NCBI GenBank assembly: GCA_038144955.1
Contig: JAYQOT010000002.1
Coordinates: 1 to 64,000 of the forward strand
Origin: Ga0077527 sp038144955
GTDB lineage: Bacteria > Pseudomonadota > Gammaproteobacteria > Burkholderiales > SG8-41
DNA length: 64,000 nucleotides
Direction of reading: 5' to 3'
Each line of letters opens with the position of its first letter. Within the stretch, counting starts at the first letter, position 1. Of this stretch, positions 33,750 through 42,757 are shown one piece after another. The notes below the pieces were generated by a model. It was not told the DNA's origin and searched no databases. It saw only the letters and a list, made by a program, of their open reading frames with translations. The position numbers and the translations under genes were made by a program.

Positions 33750-33944
33750 ATGCGCATCGTCGTCATTCTGTTCCTAGTCGTCATACTGGCCAGCCTGGGT
33801 TCGGCCCTTTACTACATGGTCAAGGACCGCGGCACCACGCAGCGTACCGCCAAGGCCCTGACAATACGCATCGTATTGTCCATCGCCCTTTTCCTGATGC
33901 TGATCATCGGCTTCCAGACCGGCTTGATCACCACCCAACTTTAG
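33750..33944 (+). CDS. Twin-transmembrane protein (DUF2909 family)
   Basis: This 64-residue protein has two hydrophobic helices (about 2-22 and 41-60) joined by a short polar loop (MVKDRGTTQRTAKALT). It matches DUF2909, small proteins typically encoded beside SURF1/CtaG. It is the only gene of the locus on the plus strand. The function is unknown; an oxidase-related role is inferred from position. Confidence 0.82.
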   Translation: MRIVVILFLVVILASLGSALYYMVKDRGTTQRTAKALTIRIVLSIALFLMLIIGFQTGLITTQL

Positions 33945-33976
33945 AGCGGAAACCCCGGTCAGGTTTCCCTGAGGGC

Positions 33977-34002
33977 AAAAAAAACGCCGCGATCACGCGG
34001 CG
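33977..34002 (-). terminator. Terminator after coxC
   Basis: On the minus strand, CGCCGCG and CGCGGCG pair across a 4-nt loop and are followed by eight T. It lies about 90 nt past the coxC stop. This suggests the coxB-coxC transcript ends here and the SURF1-ctaA-ctaB-sco part has its own promoter or depends on read-through. Confidence 0.85.
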
Positions 34003-34091
34003 CCCAATTCCCCTTTCGGGGTACCCCCTCCCCGTACGAATCGCTTTATGCCGGCCTTGCAGACCGTGTACGCGATTCGCCGCCTGTAAAC
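34003..34091. other. Non-coding spacer between the coxC stop and its terminator
   Basis: The spacer contains two further hairpins: CCCC-TTTC-GGGG near 34011-34022, and CGAATCGC (34037-34044) pairing with GCGATTCG (34072-34079). They may fold the 3' untranslated region of coxC. No coding potential is seen. Confidence 0.4.
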
Positions 34092-34946
34092 TTAAAGCCA
34101 GTAAACAAATACGAAGAGAATCAGCCAGACCACGTCCACAAAGTGCCAGTACCAGGCCACGCCCTCAAACCCGAAATGATTTTCAGCATTGAAGTGGCCG
34201 GCAACGCTGCGAAAGAGGATCACCCACAGCATGATGGTACCCACGGTCACGTGAAAGCCGTGAAAACCGGTCAGCAGGAAGAAGGTCGCGCCGTACGCGC
34301 CCATCGTCAGCTTGAGATTCAGTTCGGAATAGGCATGTACATATTCGTAGATCTGGAAACCAAGGAAGACCATGCCCAGCGCGATGGTCATGACCAGGCC
34401 CCAGATCAGCTGGGTGCGGTTGTTTTTGAGCAAACCCCAGTGCGCCCAGGTGATCGTCGCACCCGAAGTCAGCAGGATTGCGGTATTCAGCGCCGGGATG
34501 CCCCAGGCACCCATCGGTGAGAAGCTTTCCTTGATGCCGGGGCCGCTTACCGGCCATTCCGCCTTGAAGTTGGGCCACAGCAACTGCTGATGCTCGAGCG
34601 TCCCCAGGTCAGGCACCGAAATCACGCGCATGTAGTAGAGGGCCCCGAAAAAACATGCAAAAAACATCACTTCGGAAAAAATGAACCAGCCCATGCCCCA
34701 GCGGAACGAGACATCGACCTGCTTGTTGTATTTGCCCGCCTCGGACTCATGCGCCACCGTGGTAAACCAGCCGGCAAACATGAAGAACAGGATCAGAAAA
34801 CCGATGCCGAGCAGCGCGTAACCGATCGGCATGTGATTGACGGTGAAAGAAGCGCCAAAGCCCAGGAAGCCCAAGGCAACCGATGCGACGATGGGCCAGT
34901 GCGAGGGGTCCGGCAGATAGTAATTGCCCGATGCTTGACTCGACAT
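34092..34946 (-). CDS. ctaE: Cytochrome c oxidase subunit III
   Basis: This 284-residue protein has seven helices and family signatures FRWGMGWFIFSEVMFFACFFGALYY, LLTSGATITWAHWGL and FFLLTGFHGFHVTVGTIML. It ends WYWHFVDVVWLILFVFVYWL. It is part of the haem-copper oxidase core and stabilises proton uptake. It lies 58 nt after the DUF2970 gene. Confidence 0.97.
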   Translation of the reverse strand: MSSQASGNYYLPDPSHWPIVASVALGFLGFGASFTVNHMPIGYALLGIGFLILFFMFAGWFTTVAHESEAGKYNKQVDVSFRWGMGWFIFSEVMFFACFFGALYYMRVISVPDLGTLEHQQLLWPNFKAEWPVSGPGIKESFSPMGAWGIPALNTAILLTSGATITWAHWGLLKNNRTQLIWGLVMTIALGMVFLGFQIYEYVHAYSELNLKLTMGAYGATFFLLTGFHGFHVTVGTIMLWVILFRSVAGHFNAENHFGFEGVAWYWHFVDVVWLILFVFVYWL

Positions 34947-35004
34947 TTCGTTCTCCCTGAATCCTTGTCTGTAAATTCCGATTGATGCGTTAAACAGTTG
35001 TCAG

Positions 35005-35217
35005 TTAATTGATGACCAAGCGCACCACGGTCACCACGGTGGCAACGAATATCGCGCCCGCCATGACACCGACGATGATCACCTGCACCGGACTGACCTC
35101 AATTTTTTCATGCTCGGTACGCTTGCGTATGCCCAGGAACGCCGAGAACACCATGCGTACCACCTGGAAAAGACTGGCCTTGTGTCGCCCTTCCGTCATT
35201 GTCGCCCCACCACTCAT
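35005..35217 (-). CDS. DUF2970 family small membrane protein
   Basis: This protein has 70 residues (64 if the ATG at 35199 is used) with one C-terminal helix (about 45-68) and an amphipathic front, SLFQVVRMVFSAFLGIRKRTEHE. It matches DUF2970, which occurs between ctaG and coxC in betaproteobacteria. Its ATG overlaps the ctaG stop (ATGA). Its function is unknown; oxidase assembly is the likely context. Confidence 0.85.
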   Translation of the reverse strand: MSGGATMTEGRHKASLFQVVRMVFSAFLGIRKRTEHEKIEVSPVQVIIVGVMAGAIFVATVVTVVRLVIN

Positions 35218-35768
35218 CCGCGGCCTCCGCTCTTGGCCGGCGACAATGCTGCGCCCTTGACCTCGAAAAAGGTATAGGACAGCGTAATGGTGTTCACGTC
35301 GGCCGGCAGCGTGGAATCAACCACGAACTGCACCGGCATGCGCTTGCCCTCGCCCGCCTGCAGCGGTTGCTGCTTGAAACAGAAACATTCCAGCTTCTTC
35401 ACGTGCGGCGCCGCGTGCCGGGGACCATAGCTGGGAATGGCCTGGCCGACCACGCCCGTGGTTCCGTTGTTGCGAACCTCGAATTCAACCTGGATCATCT
35501 CGCCCGGATGTACCCGCACACTGCGCTGCACGGGCCTGAAATCCCATGCCAGTCCGTGAGCATTGCCGTCGAACTCCAGCGTGATCCAGCGCGATTTGTC
35601 GACCTGGGTGTTTTCAACAGCAGCGGCCGGACGGATCAGGTCGTTGATGCCAGTGACCTCGCAGAACTTGTCGTAAAAGGGCACCAGCAGAAACCCGAAA
35701 CCGAACATCGCTGCCGCAAAAATCGACAGTCGCGTCATCAGCCGCCGGTTGTCGCGCTCGTTGCTCAT
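35214..35768 (-). CDS. ctaG: Cytochrome c oxidase assembly protein CtaG (Cox11)
   Basis: This 184-residue copper chaperone delivers CuB to CoxA. It has one N-terminal helix (about 12-32) followed by YDKFCEVTGIN and the periplasmic immunoglobulin-like domain. The copper motif is in LECFCFKQQPL. It closes with TITLSYTFFEV. The ATG at 35768 gives the family N-terminus and overlaps the upstream 37-residue gene by 4 nt. Confidence 0.95.
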   Translation of the reverse strand: MSNERDNRRLMTRLSIFAAAMFGFGFLLVPFYDKFCEVTGINDLIRPAAAVENTQVDKSRWITLEFDGNAHGLAWDFRPVQRSVRVHPGEMIQVEFEVRNNGTTGVVGQAIPSYGPRHAAPHVKKLECFCFKQQPLQAGEGKRMPVQFVVDSTLPADVNTITLSYTFFEVKGAALSPAKSGGRG

Positions 35769-35878
35769 CGGGCCAGCAGGTAATACTTGACCATCACGCC
35801 GAAAAAGAACGCGGCGACAATCAACCACAGCACGGTGGCCGTGCGGCGGTTGTTGCGCTTGATTTCGACCTGCACCAT
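35765..35878 (-). CDS. Cytochrome oxidase small assembly protein (37 residues)
   Basis: This short reading frame lies between coxA and ctaG: 37 codons from ATG 35878 to a TGA overlapping the ctaG ATG. The product starts MVQVEIKRNNRRTATVLWL and has a single helix (about 15-35) ending in KYYLLAR. Its placement 4 nt after the coxA stop and its coupling to ctaG argue that it is real. Similar very small proteins are annotated at this place in other betaproteobacteria. It probably acts in oxidase assembly. Confidence 0.8.
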   Translation of the reverse strand: MVQVEIKRNNRRTATVLWLIVAAFFFGVMVKYYLLAR

Positions 35879-35882
35879 CAAC

Positions 35883-37481
35883 TTACTTCACCACCGGCGG
35901 AGTCGCGAAGCTGTGATAGGGGGCCGGCGAAGGCAGGTGCGTCCACTCCAGACTGTCTGCACCCTCCCACTGGCGATCAGCCGCCTTTTCGCCACTGGTG
36001 ATGGTCTTGATGACGATGTAGAGGAACAACAGTTGCGAGAGACCAAAACCGAAGGCGCCGATCGACGAGATCATGTTGAATTCGGCAAACTGCAGCGAGT
36101 AATCCGGGATGCGACGCGGCATGCCGGCCAGTCCCAGGAAATGCTGCACGAAGAATGTCACGTTGAAGAAAATCAGCGACAACCAGAAATGCCATTTACC
36201 CAGGGTCTCGTTGTACATGCGGCCCGTCCACTTGGGCAGCCAGAAGTAAATACCGGCGAAGGCCGAGAACAGCGCGCCCGCGACCATCACGTAGTGGAAA
36301 TGCGCGACCACGTAATAGGTGTCATGCAGCTGCACGTCAACCGGGGTAATCGACAGAACAAGCCCGGTGAACCCGCCCAGCGTGAACAGGAACAGGAAAC
36401 CCAGCGCGAACAGCATCGGCGTCTCGAAAGTCAGCGAACCCTTCCACATCGTCGCCACCCAGTTGAACACCTTGACTCCGGTCGGCACCGCAATCAGCGT
36501 CGTCGCATACATGAAGTACAGCTGGGCTTCGACCGGCATGCCGGCGGTATACATATGGTGCGCCCACACCATGAACGACAGGATGGCAATCGACGCCGTG
36601 GCATAGACCATCGAGGCGTAGCCGAACAACGGCTTGCGCGAAAACGCGGGAATGACCTGCGAAATCACGCCGAAGGCCGGGATCGCAATGATGTAAACCT
36701 CGGGGTGCCCGAAGAACCAGAAAATGTGCTGATAGAGCACCGGGTCACCACCACCAGCAGCGTTGAAGAAATGGGTGCCGAAATGACGGTCGGTCAGCGT
36801 CATTGTCACGGCGCCAGCCAGTACCGGCATCACCGCCACCAGCAGGTAGGCGGTAATCAGCCAGGTCCAGCAGAACAGCGGCATTTTCATCAGCGTCATC
36901 CCCGGCGCGCGCATGTTGAGGATGGTGGTGATGATGTTGATCGAGCCCATGATCGACGACATGCCGAGTATGTGTATGGCAAAAATCGTCAGGTCCATCG
37001 CCGGGCCGGCCTGCGTGGTCAGCGGGGCATACAGCGTCCAGCCCACACCGGCACCGCCGCCGGGCATGAACTGCGCGGTTACGAGCAACAGTGCCGCAGG
37101 AGGCAGCAGCCAGAACGACAGGTTGTTCATTCGCGGAAACGCCATGTCCGGCGCACCGACCTGCATCGGAATCAGCCAGTTGGCGAAGCCGACAAACGCC
37201 GGCATGATCGCGCCGAACACCATGATCAGGCCGTGATACGTCGTCATCGAGTTGAAGAAGTCCGGCTTGACGATCTGCAGACCGGGCTGGAACAGTTCCG
37301 CGCGGATGATCATGGCCATGATGCCGCCGACCAGAAACATGGTGAAGCTGAACCACAGGTACATCGTGCCGATGTCCTTGTGATTGGTCGATTTCACCCA
37401 GCGCATGATGCCCGAGGGCTTGTGCGCGTGATCGTCGTGGCCGTGATCGTGTCCGTGGGAATGTGCGTGTGCTGCTTCCAT
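35883..37481 (-). CDS. ctaD: Cytochrome c oxidase subunit I
   Basis: This 532-residue catalytic subunit has twelve helices and carries haem a and the haem a3-CuB centre. GHPEVYIIAIPAFGVIS contains the A1-type Glu and the CuB His/Tyr pair. FMVWAHHMYTAGM gives the CuB His-His, and HFHYVMV the haem ligands. The His-rich N-terminus (HAHSHGHDHGHDDHAHK) is a possible metal-binding extension. It lies 33 nt after coxB. Confidence 0.98.
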   Translation of the reverse strand: MEAAHAHSHGHDHGHDDHAHKPSGIMRWVKSTNHKDIGTMYLWFSFTMFLVGGIMAMIIRAELFQPGLQIVKPDFFNSMTTYHGLIMVFGAIMPAFVGFANWLIPMQVGAPDMAFPRMNNLSFWLLPPAALLLVTAQFMPGGGAGVGWTLYAPLTTQAGPAMDLTIFAIHILGMSSIMGSINIITTILNMRAPGMTLMKMPLFCWTWLITAYLLVAVMPVLAGAVTMTLTDRHFGTHFFNAAGGGDPVLYQHIFWFFGHPEVYIIAIPAFGVISQVIPAFSRKPLFGYASMVYATASIAILSFMVWAHHMYTAGMPVEAQLYFMYATTLIAVPTGVKVFNWVATMWKGSLTFETPMLFALGFLFLFTLGGFTGLVLSITPVDVQLHDTYYVVAHFHYVMVAGALFSAFAGIYFWLPKWTGRMYNETLGKWHFWLSLIFFNVTFFVQHFLGLAGMPRRIPDYSLQFAEFNMISSIGAFGFGLSQLLFLYIVIKTITSGEKAADRQWEGADSLEWTHLPSPAPYHSFATPPVVK

Positions 37482-37514
37482 TGTGTTCTCCTGAAGCCTG
37501 TATACGTTCGCGGG

Positions 37515-38651
37515 TTAGCGCAGTGCCTTGATGTCGGCAGGCGCTGCCGCATCACCGGTCTTGTTGTTCCAGTTGTTCCGCGTATAAGTGATCACCGCGG
37601 CAAGGTCGACATCGGAAAGCCTGCTGAATGCGGCCATGGCCGTGCCTTTCTTGCCGTTCAGCACCAGCTTGATCTGTTCATCCTTGGGACCGTTGACCAT
37701 TTTCGAGCCGGACAATGCCGGGAACGTGCCCGGAACGCCCATGCCTGTGGCCTGATGGCAGGCGACGCAGTTCTGGGCATAGACCTTCTCGCCGTGAGCC
37801 TTCAGTTCATCCAGCGTCCAGGTCTTGTTCGGGTCAACCTTGGCGGCAGCGATTTTCTTTTGCTGTGAAGCAACCCAGGCCGTGTATTGCGCCGGCTCCA
37901 TCACTTCGACGACGATCGGCATGAAACCATGGTCCTTGCCGCAGAGCTCAGCACACTGGCCACGATAGATGCCGGGTTTGTCCGCCTTGAACCAGGTGTC
38001 ACGGATGAATCCGGGCACCGCGTCCTGTTTAACCGCCAGCGCCGGCACATACCAAGAATGGATTACGTCGGCAGCGGTGACCAGTACCCGCACTTTCTTG
38101 CCGGCAGGAACCACGACGTTGGTATCGGTTTCAAGCAGGTAATTCGGATTCTTCTTGCGCCCTTCGATGTCACGGCCGTCGATCTGTGCCCGCGGGGTCG
38201 ACAGGGAACTGTAGAAGCTGATGCCCTCGCCCTCCCCCTTCAGATAGTCATAACCCCATTTCCACTGGTAACCGGTGGCCTTAATGGTCATGTCGGGTTC
38301 CGAGGTGTCGCGCATTGTAATCAGGGTGCTGGTCGCCGGCACCATCATCGCAATCAGGATCACGAACGGGACCAAGGTCCAAGCCACTTCGACCGCGGTG
38401 TTTTCATGGAACTGGGCCGCCTTGTGCCCCACCGACTTGCGGTGTTTGAACACCGCGTAGAACATGAAACCGAAAACGCCGATGAAAATGATAAAACAGA
38501 TGACCGTGATGATGGTATGCAGGTCATAAATCTTTTCGCCGAGCTGCGTGATTGGCGTTTGCAGGTTGAGCTTGTATTCAGCCCAAGCCGCAGCCGCCCA
38601 GAACCACATCAGTCCAGCTGCGGCCCATTTCTTCAACCCCTTGTTGACCAT
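37515..38651 (-). CDS. ctaC: Cytochrome c oxidase subunit II with fused cytochrome c domain
   Basis: This 378-residue protein has a signal peptide cleaved near AWA (about residue 24), two membrane helices, and a CuA cupredoxin domain with CAELCGKDHGFM (two Cys, Glu, His, Met ligands). A C-terminal cytochrome c domain has haem motif CVACH and a downstream Met. The fusion marks a caa3-type enzyme that can accept electrons directly through its own haem. The ATG at 38651 follows GGGGGAAG. Confidence 0.97.
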   Translation of the reverse strand: MVNKGLKKWAAAGLMWFWAAAAWAEYKLNLQTPITQLGEKIYDLHTIITVICFIIFIGVFGFMFYAVFKHRKSVGHKAAQFHENTAVEVAWTLVPFVILIAMMVPATSTLITMRDTSEPDMTIKATGYQWKWGYDYLKGEGEGISFYSSLSTPRAQIDGRDIEGRKKNPNYLLETDTNVVVPAGKKVRVLVTAADVIHSWYVPALAVKQDAVPGFIRDTWFKADKPGIYRGQCAELCGKDHGFMPIVVEVMEPAQYTAWVASQQKKIAAAKVDPNKTWTLDELKAHGEKVYAQNCVACHQATGMGVPGTFPALSGSKMVNGPKDEQIKLVLNGKKGTAMAAFSRLSDVDLAAVITYTRNNWNNKTGDAAAPADIKALR

Positions 38652-38680
38652 TCTTCCCCCGCTAAAAAAACCGATTGATT

Positions 38681-39163
38681 TCAACGCAGCCCGCCGGCAA
38701 GACGACTGCGCAATTCCCTTTCAAGCAGACGCCGGCTTTCCTCGCCGCAATAGCGTCCGACGGATACTTCCCTGCCATGCGATCGCAACGCCAGGCCTCC
38801 TGAACCATCGCACACCACACGCGCCCAGCACCTGTTGAATTCCATTTGTCTCGTCCTGCCCCGTTCCCTGCACTCGAACAGAATACGGTCCCCGCTCATC
38901 GCCAGCCGCTCGAAATCCCCGGCACGGCGCAATACAACCCAAGCCGCCACAGCCAGCCCGGCAATTTCGACACCCGCGAACGGGATGATCATCCACGCAC
39001 CCGCAGCCGCAAACGCAACGGCAACGAGCAGGGAAAAAACAGCCAGAGAACCGAAAACCAGTTTCAGCAACCGCAGATCCAGCGAACTGGCATGACGCCT
39101 GAAATACGTGAATCCGGCGCCATCCTGTTCCAAATCCGACTCAAAAATTGTATCTCTGGTCAC
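38681..39163 (-). CDS. DUF2244 family membrane protein
   Basis: This 160-residue protein has two adjacent helices (about 34-54 and 58-78) and a C-terminal cytoplasmic beta-rich domain (GDRILFECRERGRTRQMEF, then EVSVGRYCGEESRRLLERELRSRL). It matches DUF2244, which commonly precedes coxB. It lies 29 nt upstream of coxB and is probably the first gene of the oxidase transcript. Its function is unknown. Confidence 0.85.
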   Translation of the reverse strand: MTRDTIFESDLEQDGAGFTYFRRHASSLDLRLLKLVFGSLAVFSLLVAVAFAAAGAWMIIPFAGVEIAGLAVAAWVVLRRAGDFERLAMSGDRILFECRERGRTRQMEFNRCWARVVCDGSGGLALRSHGREVSVGRYCGEESRRLLERELRSRLAGGLR

Positions 39164-39194
39164 CGGCGCCGACCACCTGTTTCAACCGCGCGGA

Positions 39195-39224
39195 CTGTAG
39201 CACAACCGCAGGGACAGTCGCAAC
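39195..39224 (-). promoter_or_regulatory. Candidate sigma-70 promoter for the oxidase operon
   Basis: On the minus strand TTGCGA (39224-39219), an 18-nt spacer and TACAGT (39200-39195) lie just upstream of the DUF2244 gene. The hexamers are imperfect, but the spacing and location between bioD and the oxidase genes fit. Confidence 0.45.
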
Positions 39225-39258
39225 CAATATGTCCCATGAAATCAGTCGGTTTTCCCTC

Positions 39259-39972
39259 TCAAATGAGGGTATTCAAGCGACTGATATCCAGCATCTTGAC
39301 GATGTTGCCGAGACGTGGTTTTCGGACATGGCGGACATGTCCGAGCAAGGGCGCCGGCAATCTCTCGCGCAAGGCATCGAGATTCTGCTGGAGCCGGGAC
39401 ATGCCGGGATCCATGTCATTGGCAATCCACCCGGCAAACCGCAAACCCCGGGCGCGCAACGCTTCCGCGGTCAACAGCGCGTGGTTGAGGCACCCCAGCC
39501 GCATGCCAACAACCAGAACCACCGGCAAATGCAGCCGCTGCGGAATTTCAACAGCATTGGCCCGCCGCCCCAGCGGCACCAGCAAACCGCCCACGCCCTC
39601 AACCACCACCACATCGACACTACGGGCGATCCGGGCATAGTGACTGCGGATCACCGCCAAACGGATCGGCCTGCGAACTTCCAGCGCGGCAACATGCGGG
39701 GCAATGGCCGGCGCAAAGCAATAAGGATTCACCGAGGACAGTGGCAGTTCGACGTTGCCTGCCGCACGCAGCTGTTGCACATCGTCGTTATGCCAGACCC
39801 GTCCCCTGCGGTAAGCCCCGGCCGCAACCGGCTTCATTCCCGCAGCGCGCAACCCCATTTTGCCCAGCCCGTTGAGCAGAGCACAGGCGACCAGCGTCTT
39901 GCCGACCCCGGTATCAGTGCCTGCGATAAAAACCCCGCGCCCGGACGGGATTTGGCTGGACGGGGCTTTCAT
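39259..39972 (-). CDS. bioD: Dethiobiotin synthetase
   Basis: This 237-residue ATP-dependent ligase closes the ureido ring of dethiobiotin. Its N-terminal P-loop is FIAGTDTGVGKTLVACAL, KPVAAG contains a substrate Lys, and VVVEGVGGLLVPLG is the second conserved loop. The ATG at 39972 lies 1 nt after the bioC stop; longer readings overlap bioC. Confidence 0.95.
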   Translation of the reverse strand: MKAPSSQIPSGRGVFIAGTDTGVGKTLVACALLNGLGKMGLRAAGMKPVAAGAYRRGRVWHNDDVQQLRAAGNVELPLSSVNPYCFAPAIAPHVAALEVRRPIRLAVIRSHYARIARSVDVVVVEGVGGLLVPLGRRANAVEIPQRLHLPVVLVVGMRLGCLNHALLTAEALRARGLRFAGWIANDMDPGMSRLQQNLDALRERLPAPLLGHVRHVRKPRLGNIVKMLDISRLNTLI

Positions 39973-39973
39973 T

Positions 39974-40704
39974 TCAAGCAGGATCCACGGGTCTGATTTC
40001 GATGACGGGTCGGCCATCAGGGCCGGTGCGGGGCAGCGGCCGCCAGGCATGTCCGTAGATCACCTCGAATGTGGCCGGCAATTTGCCGTCGCGCCGCAAC
40101 GCTTCATAGTTATGTTCAACTGCAGCCAGCCAGCGTTTGCCGGACAGGGCCGGAGGACGGTCGACAGCGGCATTGTGTGCTCCAATCGACTTCAGATCAC
40201 GCATCACCGCCCGCGCATCGTCATAGGTGAGCGTAAACAGCTCCATATCGATTACCGGATCGGCAAAACCTGCCCGCACCAGCAAATCGCCGATGTCATG
40301 CATGTCGATAAACCCGCTGCCATGCACATGTCCATCCAGCCCGGACTGCGCCGACCGCAGTTCCTTCAGCGTGTCCGGCCCGAAAGTGGTGAACATTAAC
40401 AGCCCGCCGGGAGCCAGCACACGGCGGATTTCGGCAAAAGTAGACTGCAGCCCGTTCACCCATTGCAGGGCCAGGTTGCTCCATACCAGGTCGATGCTGC
40501 TGTTTTTCAGCGGCAGGTGCTCCAGGTCTCCGCAAATAGCCGCCGGCAGCCGCCGCAGAAAGCGCTGGTGCCAGGGGACCGCAGCCCGGCCCTGGTGCAA
40601 CATGGCTGACGCGATATCCAGCGCAACGATGCCCGCATCGGGATAACGCGACCTGAGCCCGCGCCAGGCATTGCCGGTGCCGCTGCCGGCATCGAGGATG
40701 CGCT
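39974..40704 (-). CDS. bioC: Malonyl-ACP O-methyltransferase BioC (3' part only)
   Basis: The visible 243 residues begin inside the first SAM-binding motif (ILDAGSGTGN); the N-terminus is in the N gap. Further motifs are DIASAML, NLALQWVNGLQSTFAEIRRVLAPGGLLMFTTFGPDTLKELR (conserved BioC block) and HDIGDLLVRAGFADPVIDME. It methylates malonyl-ACP to start pimelate synthesis in disguise. Confidence 0.93.
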
Positions 40705-41163
40705 NNNNNNNNNNNNNNNNNNNNNNNNNNNNNNNNNNNNNNNNNNNNNNNNNNNNNNNNNNNNNNNNNNNNNNNNNNNNNNNNNNNNNNNNNNNNNNNN
40801 NNNNNNNNNNNNNNNNNNNNNNNNNNNNNNNNNNNNNNNNNNNNNNNNNNNNNNNNNNNNNNNNNNNNNNNNNNNNNNNNNNNNNNNNNNNNNNNNNNNN
40901 NNNNNNNNNNNNNNNNNNNNNNNNNNNNNNNNNNNNNNNNNNNNNNNNNNNNNNNNNNNNNNNNNNNNNNNNNNNNNNNNNNNNNNNNNNNNNNNNNNNN
41001 NNNNNNNNNNNNNNNNNNNNNNNNNNNNNNNNNNNNNNNNNNNNNNNNNNNNNNNNNNNNNNNNNNNNNNNNNNNNNNNNNNNNNNNNNNNNNNNNNNNN
41101 NNNNNNNNNNNNNNNNNNNNNNNNNNNNNNNNNNNNNNNNNNNNNNNNNNNNNNNNNNNNNNN
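40705..41163. other. Assembly gap (run of N, 459 bases)
   Basis: All bases are N. The gap removes the 3' end of bioH and the 5' end of bioC. Both genes are on the minus strand in the usual H-C order, and the missing parts judged from family lengths roughly fill the gap. Confidence 0.95.
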
Positions 41164-41576
41164 CTGGCCTGTAACAGACGAAAGCGTTTCAGTGTCCCGG
41201 CCGGATCGGTTTTGAGCTGCGCGGCAAATTCCGCGAACGTGTCAGCCACCATGCCCTGGGGCCAGTCCGTTGCCGCGACAAACCGCGGCGTCGAAGCCAG
41301 CAAACCAATCCGTTCAATCTGTTGGGGATGGCGTTGTGCCCACGCCAGCGCCAGTTGTCCGCCGAGCGACCAGCCCGCAACCATGCAGCGCGGTGGAGAC
41401 GCGGCCGCAATCCGATCAACGACTTTGGTCATGGACGGCAACGCCCCCTCGATCGGCAACTCCGGCATCAGCACAGAGAAATCTGCGGCAAGTCGTTCAG
41501 CCAGATCCTGCCAGATGCCCGGATGTGTTCCCCAGCCATGCAGCAGCACCAGCTCGGATTTTCCCTCCCCTCTCAC
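41164..41576 (-). CDS. bioH: Pimeloyl-[ACP] methyl ester esterase BioH (5' part only)
   Basis: The first 137 residues of an alpha/beta hydrolase are present. The oxyanion-region motif LVLLHGWGTHPGIW and the nucleophile elbow GWSLGG are visible; the Asp and His of the triad are expected in the missing C-terminal half. BioH removes the methyl group that BioC adds. The start is GTG at 41576 in a GTGA overlap with the bioF stop. Confidence 0.92.
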
Positions 41577-42727
41577 GCGGCCTCCAGCAATGCATCCACC
41601 AGCCGTTGTACGTCTGCGGGATCGTGATCGGCCGACAGAGAAATGCGCAGGCGCGCAGTACCCTGCGGTACCGTCGGCGGACGGATCGCGGGCACCAGCA
41701 ATCCCCTGGCAGCCAGTCGTTCAGACAGCGCCATCGCCTGTCGGCTGTCCCCGACCATCAGCGGCTGGATCGGTGTTTTCGACGGCAGCAAGGGCCAGGA
41801 AGCCGCGGCAAGACCATCGCGCAATTGCGTGATGAGTTCCTGCAGACGTGAGCGCCTCCAGTCTTCCTTTCCGATCACCTCTAGGCTGGCCAGGAGCGCC
41901 TGCGACAGCGCTGGCGGAGCCGCGGTGGTGTAGATGTAAGTACGCGCGCTCTGGATCAGGGTTTCGATCAGTTCTTCGTTGCCCGCCACAAAAGCGCCGG
42001 CGACGCCGGCCGCCTTGCCCAGGGTCGCCATGTAAATCACCCGATCGGACACGATCCCGAAATGCGCAAGCGTACCGCGGCCCTGCTCCCCGAGAACTCC
42101 AAAACCGTGGGCATCGTCGATCAACAGATACGCATCATGACGAACGCACAAGTCCAGTAATTCGGGAACCGGCGCAATGTCACCGTCCATGCTGAATACC
42201 GCATCGACGATCACCAACCGGCGGCGGGCAGGCGTGTTTTTCAGCAACCGCTCCAGCATCGCGAGATCGCCATGGGCAAAGCGTTTGAAAGCGGCTCGTG
42301 ACACCAACGCAGCATCGTTTAGCGATGCATGATTGAGCCGGTCGGCGAAAATCGCATCCCCGCGTCCGACCAATGCGCTGACGGCGCCCATGTTGGCCAT
42401 GTAGCCCGTCGAGAACGTCAACGCCCTCGGCAGCCGCACGAATTCCGCCAGTGCCGCTTCAAGATCGTGATGGACCGCGCTGTGTCCGAGTATCAGGTGC
42501 GAAGCCCCCGCACCGACGCCGTAGCGTTCGAGACCGTCGCGGGCCGCTGCGGTAAGTCGCGGATCCGCGGCGAGCCCGAGGTAGTCGTTCGAACAGAAGG
42601 CGACAAACTCGCTGCCATCAACGCGTACCCGAGCCCGCTGCGGCGATCCCAACAGGCGACGCCTGCGGCGCAGGCCCTGCGCCTCGCGCAACTCCAGATC
42701 GGCGGCCAGTTCGGCGTGCAGCGACAA
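41573..42727 (-). CDS. bioF: 8-amino-7-oxononanoate synthase
   Basis: This 384-residue PLP enzyme condenses pimeloyl-ACP (or -CoA) with alanine. It has FCSNDYLGLAADPRL near residue 48, HASLNDAAL, the PLP Asp-x-x-His in IDDAHGFGVLGEQGRG, and the Schiff-base Lys in MATLGKAAGVAG. It lies 30 nt after bioB. Confidence 0.97.
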   Translation of the reverse strand: MSLHAELAADLELREAQGLRRRRRLLGSPQRARVRVDGSEFVAFCSNDYLGLAADPRLTAAARDGLERYGVGAGASHLILGHSAVHHDLEAALAEFVRLPRALTFSTGYMANMGAVSALVGRGDAIFADRLNHASLNDAALVSRAAFKRFAHGDLAMLERLLKNTPARRRLVIVDAVFSMDGDIAPVPELLDLCVRHDAYLLIDDAHGFGVLGEQGRGTLAHFGIVSDRVIYMATLGKAAGVAGAFVAGNEELIETLIQSARTYIYTTAAPPALSQALLASLEVIGKEDWRRSRLQELITQLRDGLAAASWPLLPSKTPIQPLMVGDSRQAMALSERLAARGLLVPAIRPPTVPQGTARLRISLSADHDPADVQRLVDALLEAA

Positions 42728-42757
42728 GTTACTCGGAAAACGATAGTTGAGGGGAAA

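Noticed and set aside
35787..37868. A 693-codon plus-strand frame opposite coxA
   Set aside because: It is His/Arg-rich antisense of cytochrome oxidase subunit I with no recognisable feature.
40296..41576. A frame joining bioH and sequence beyond the gap
   Set aside because: The residues after the N run are out of frame with bioC, which reads correctly in another frame from 40704.
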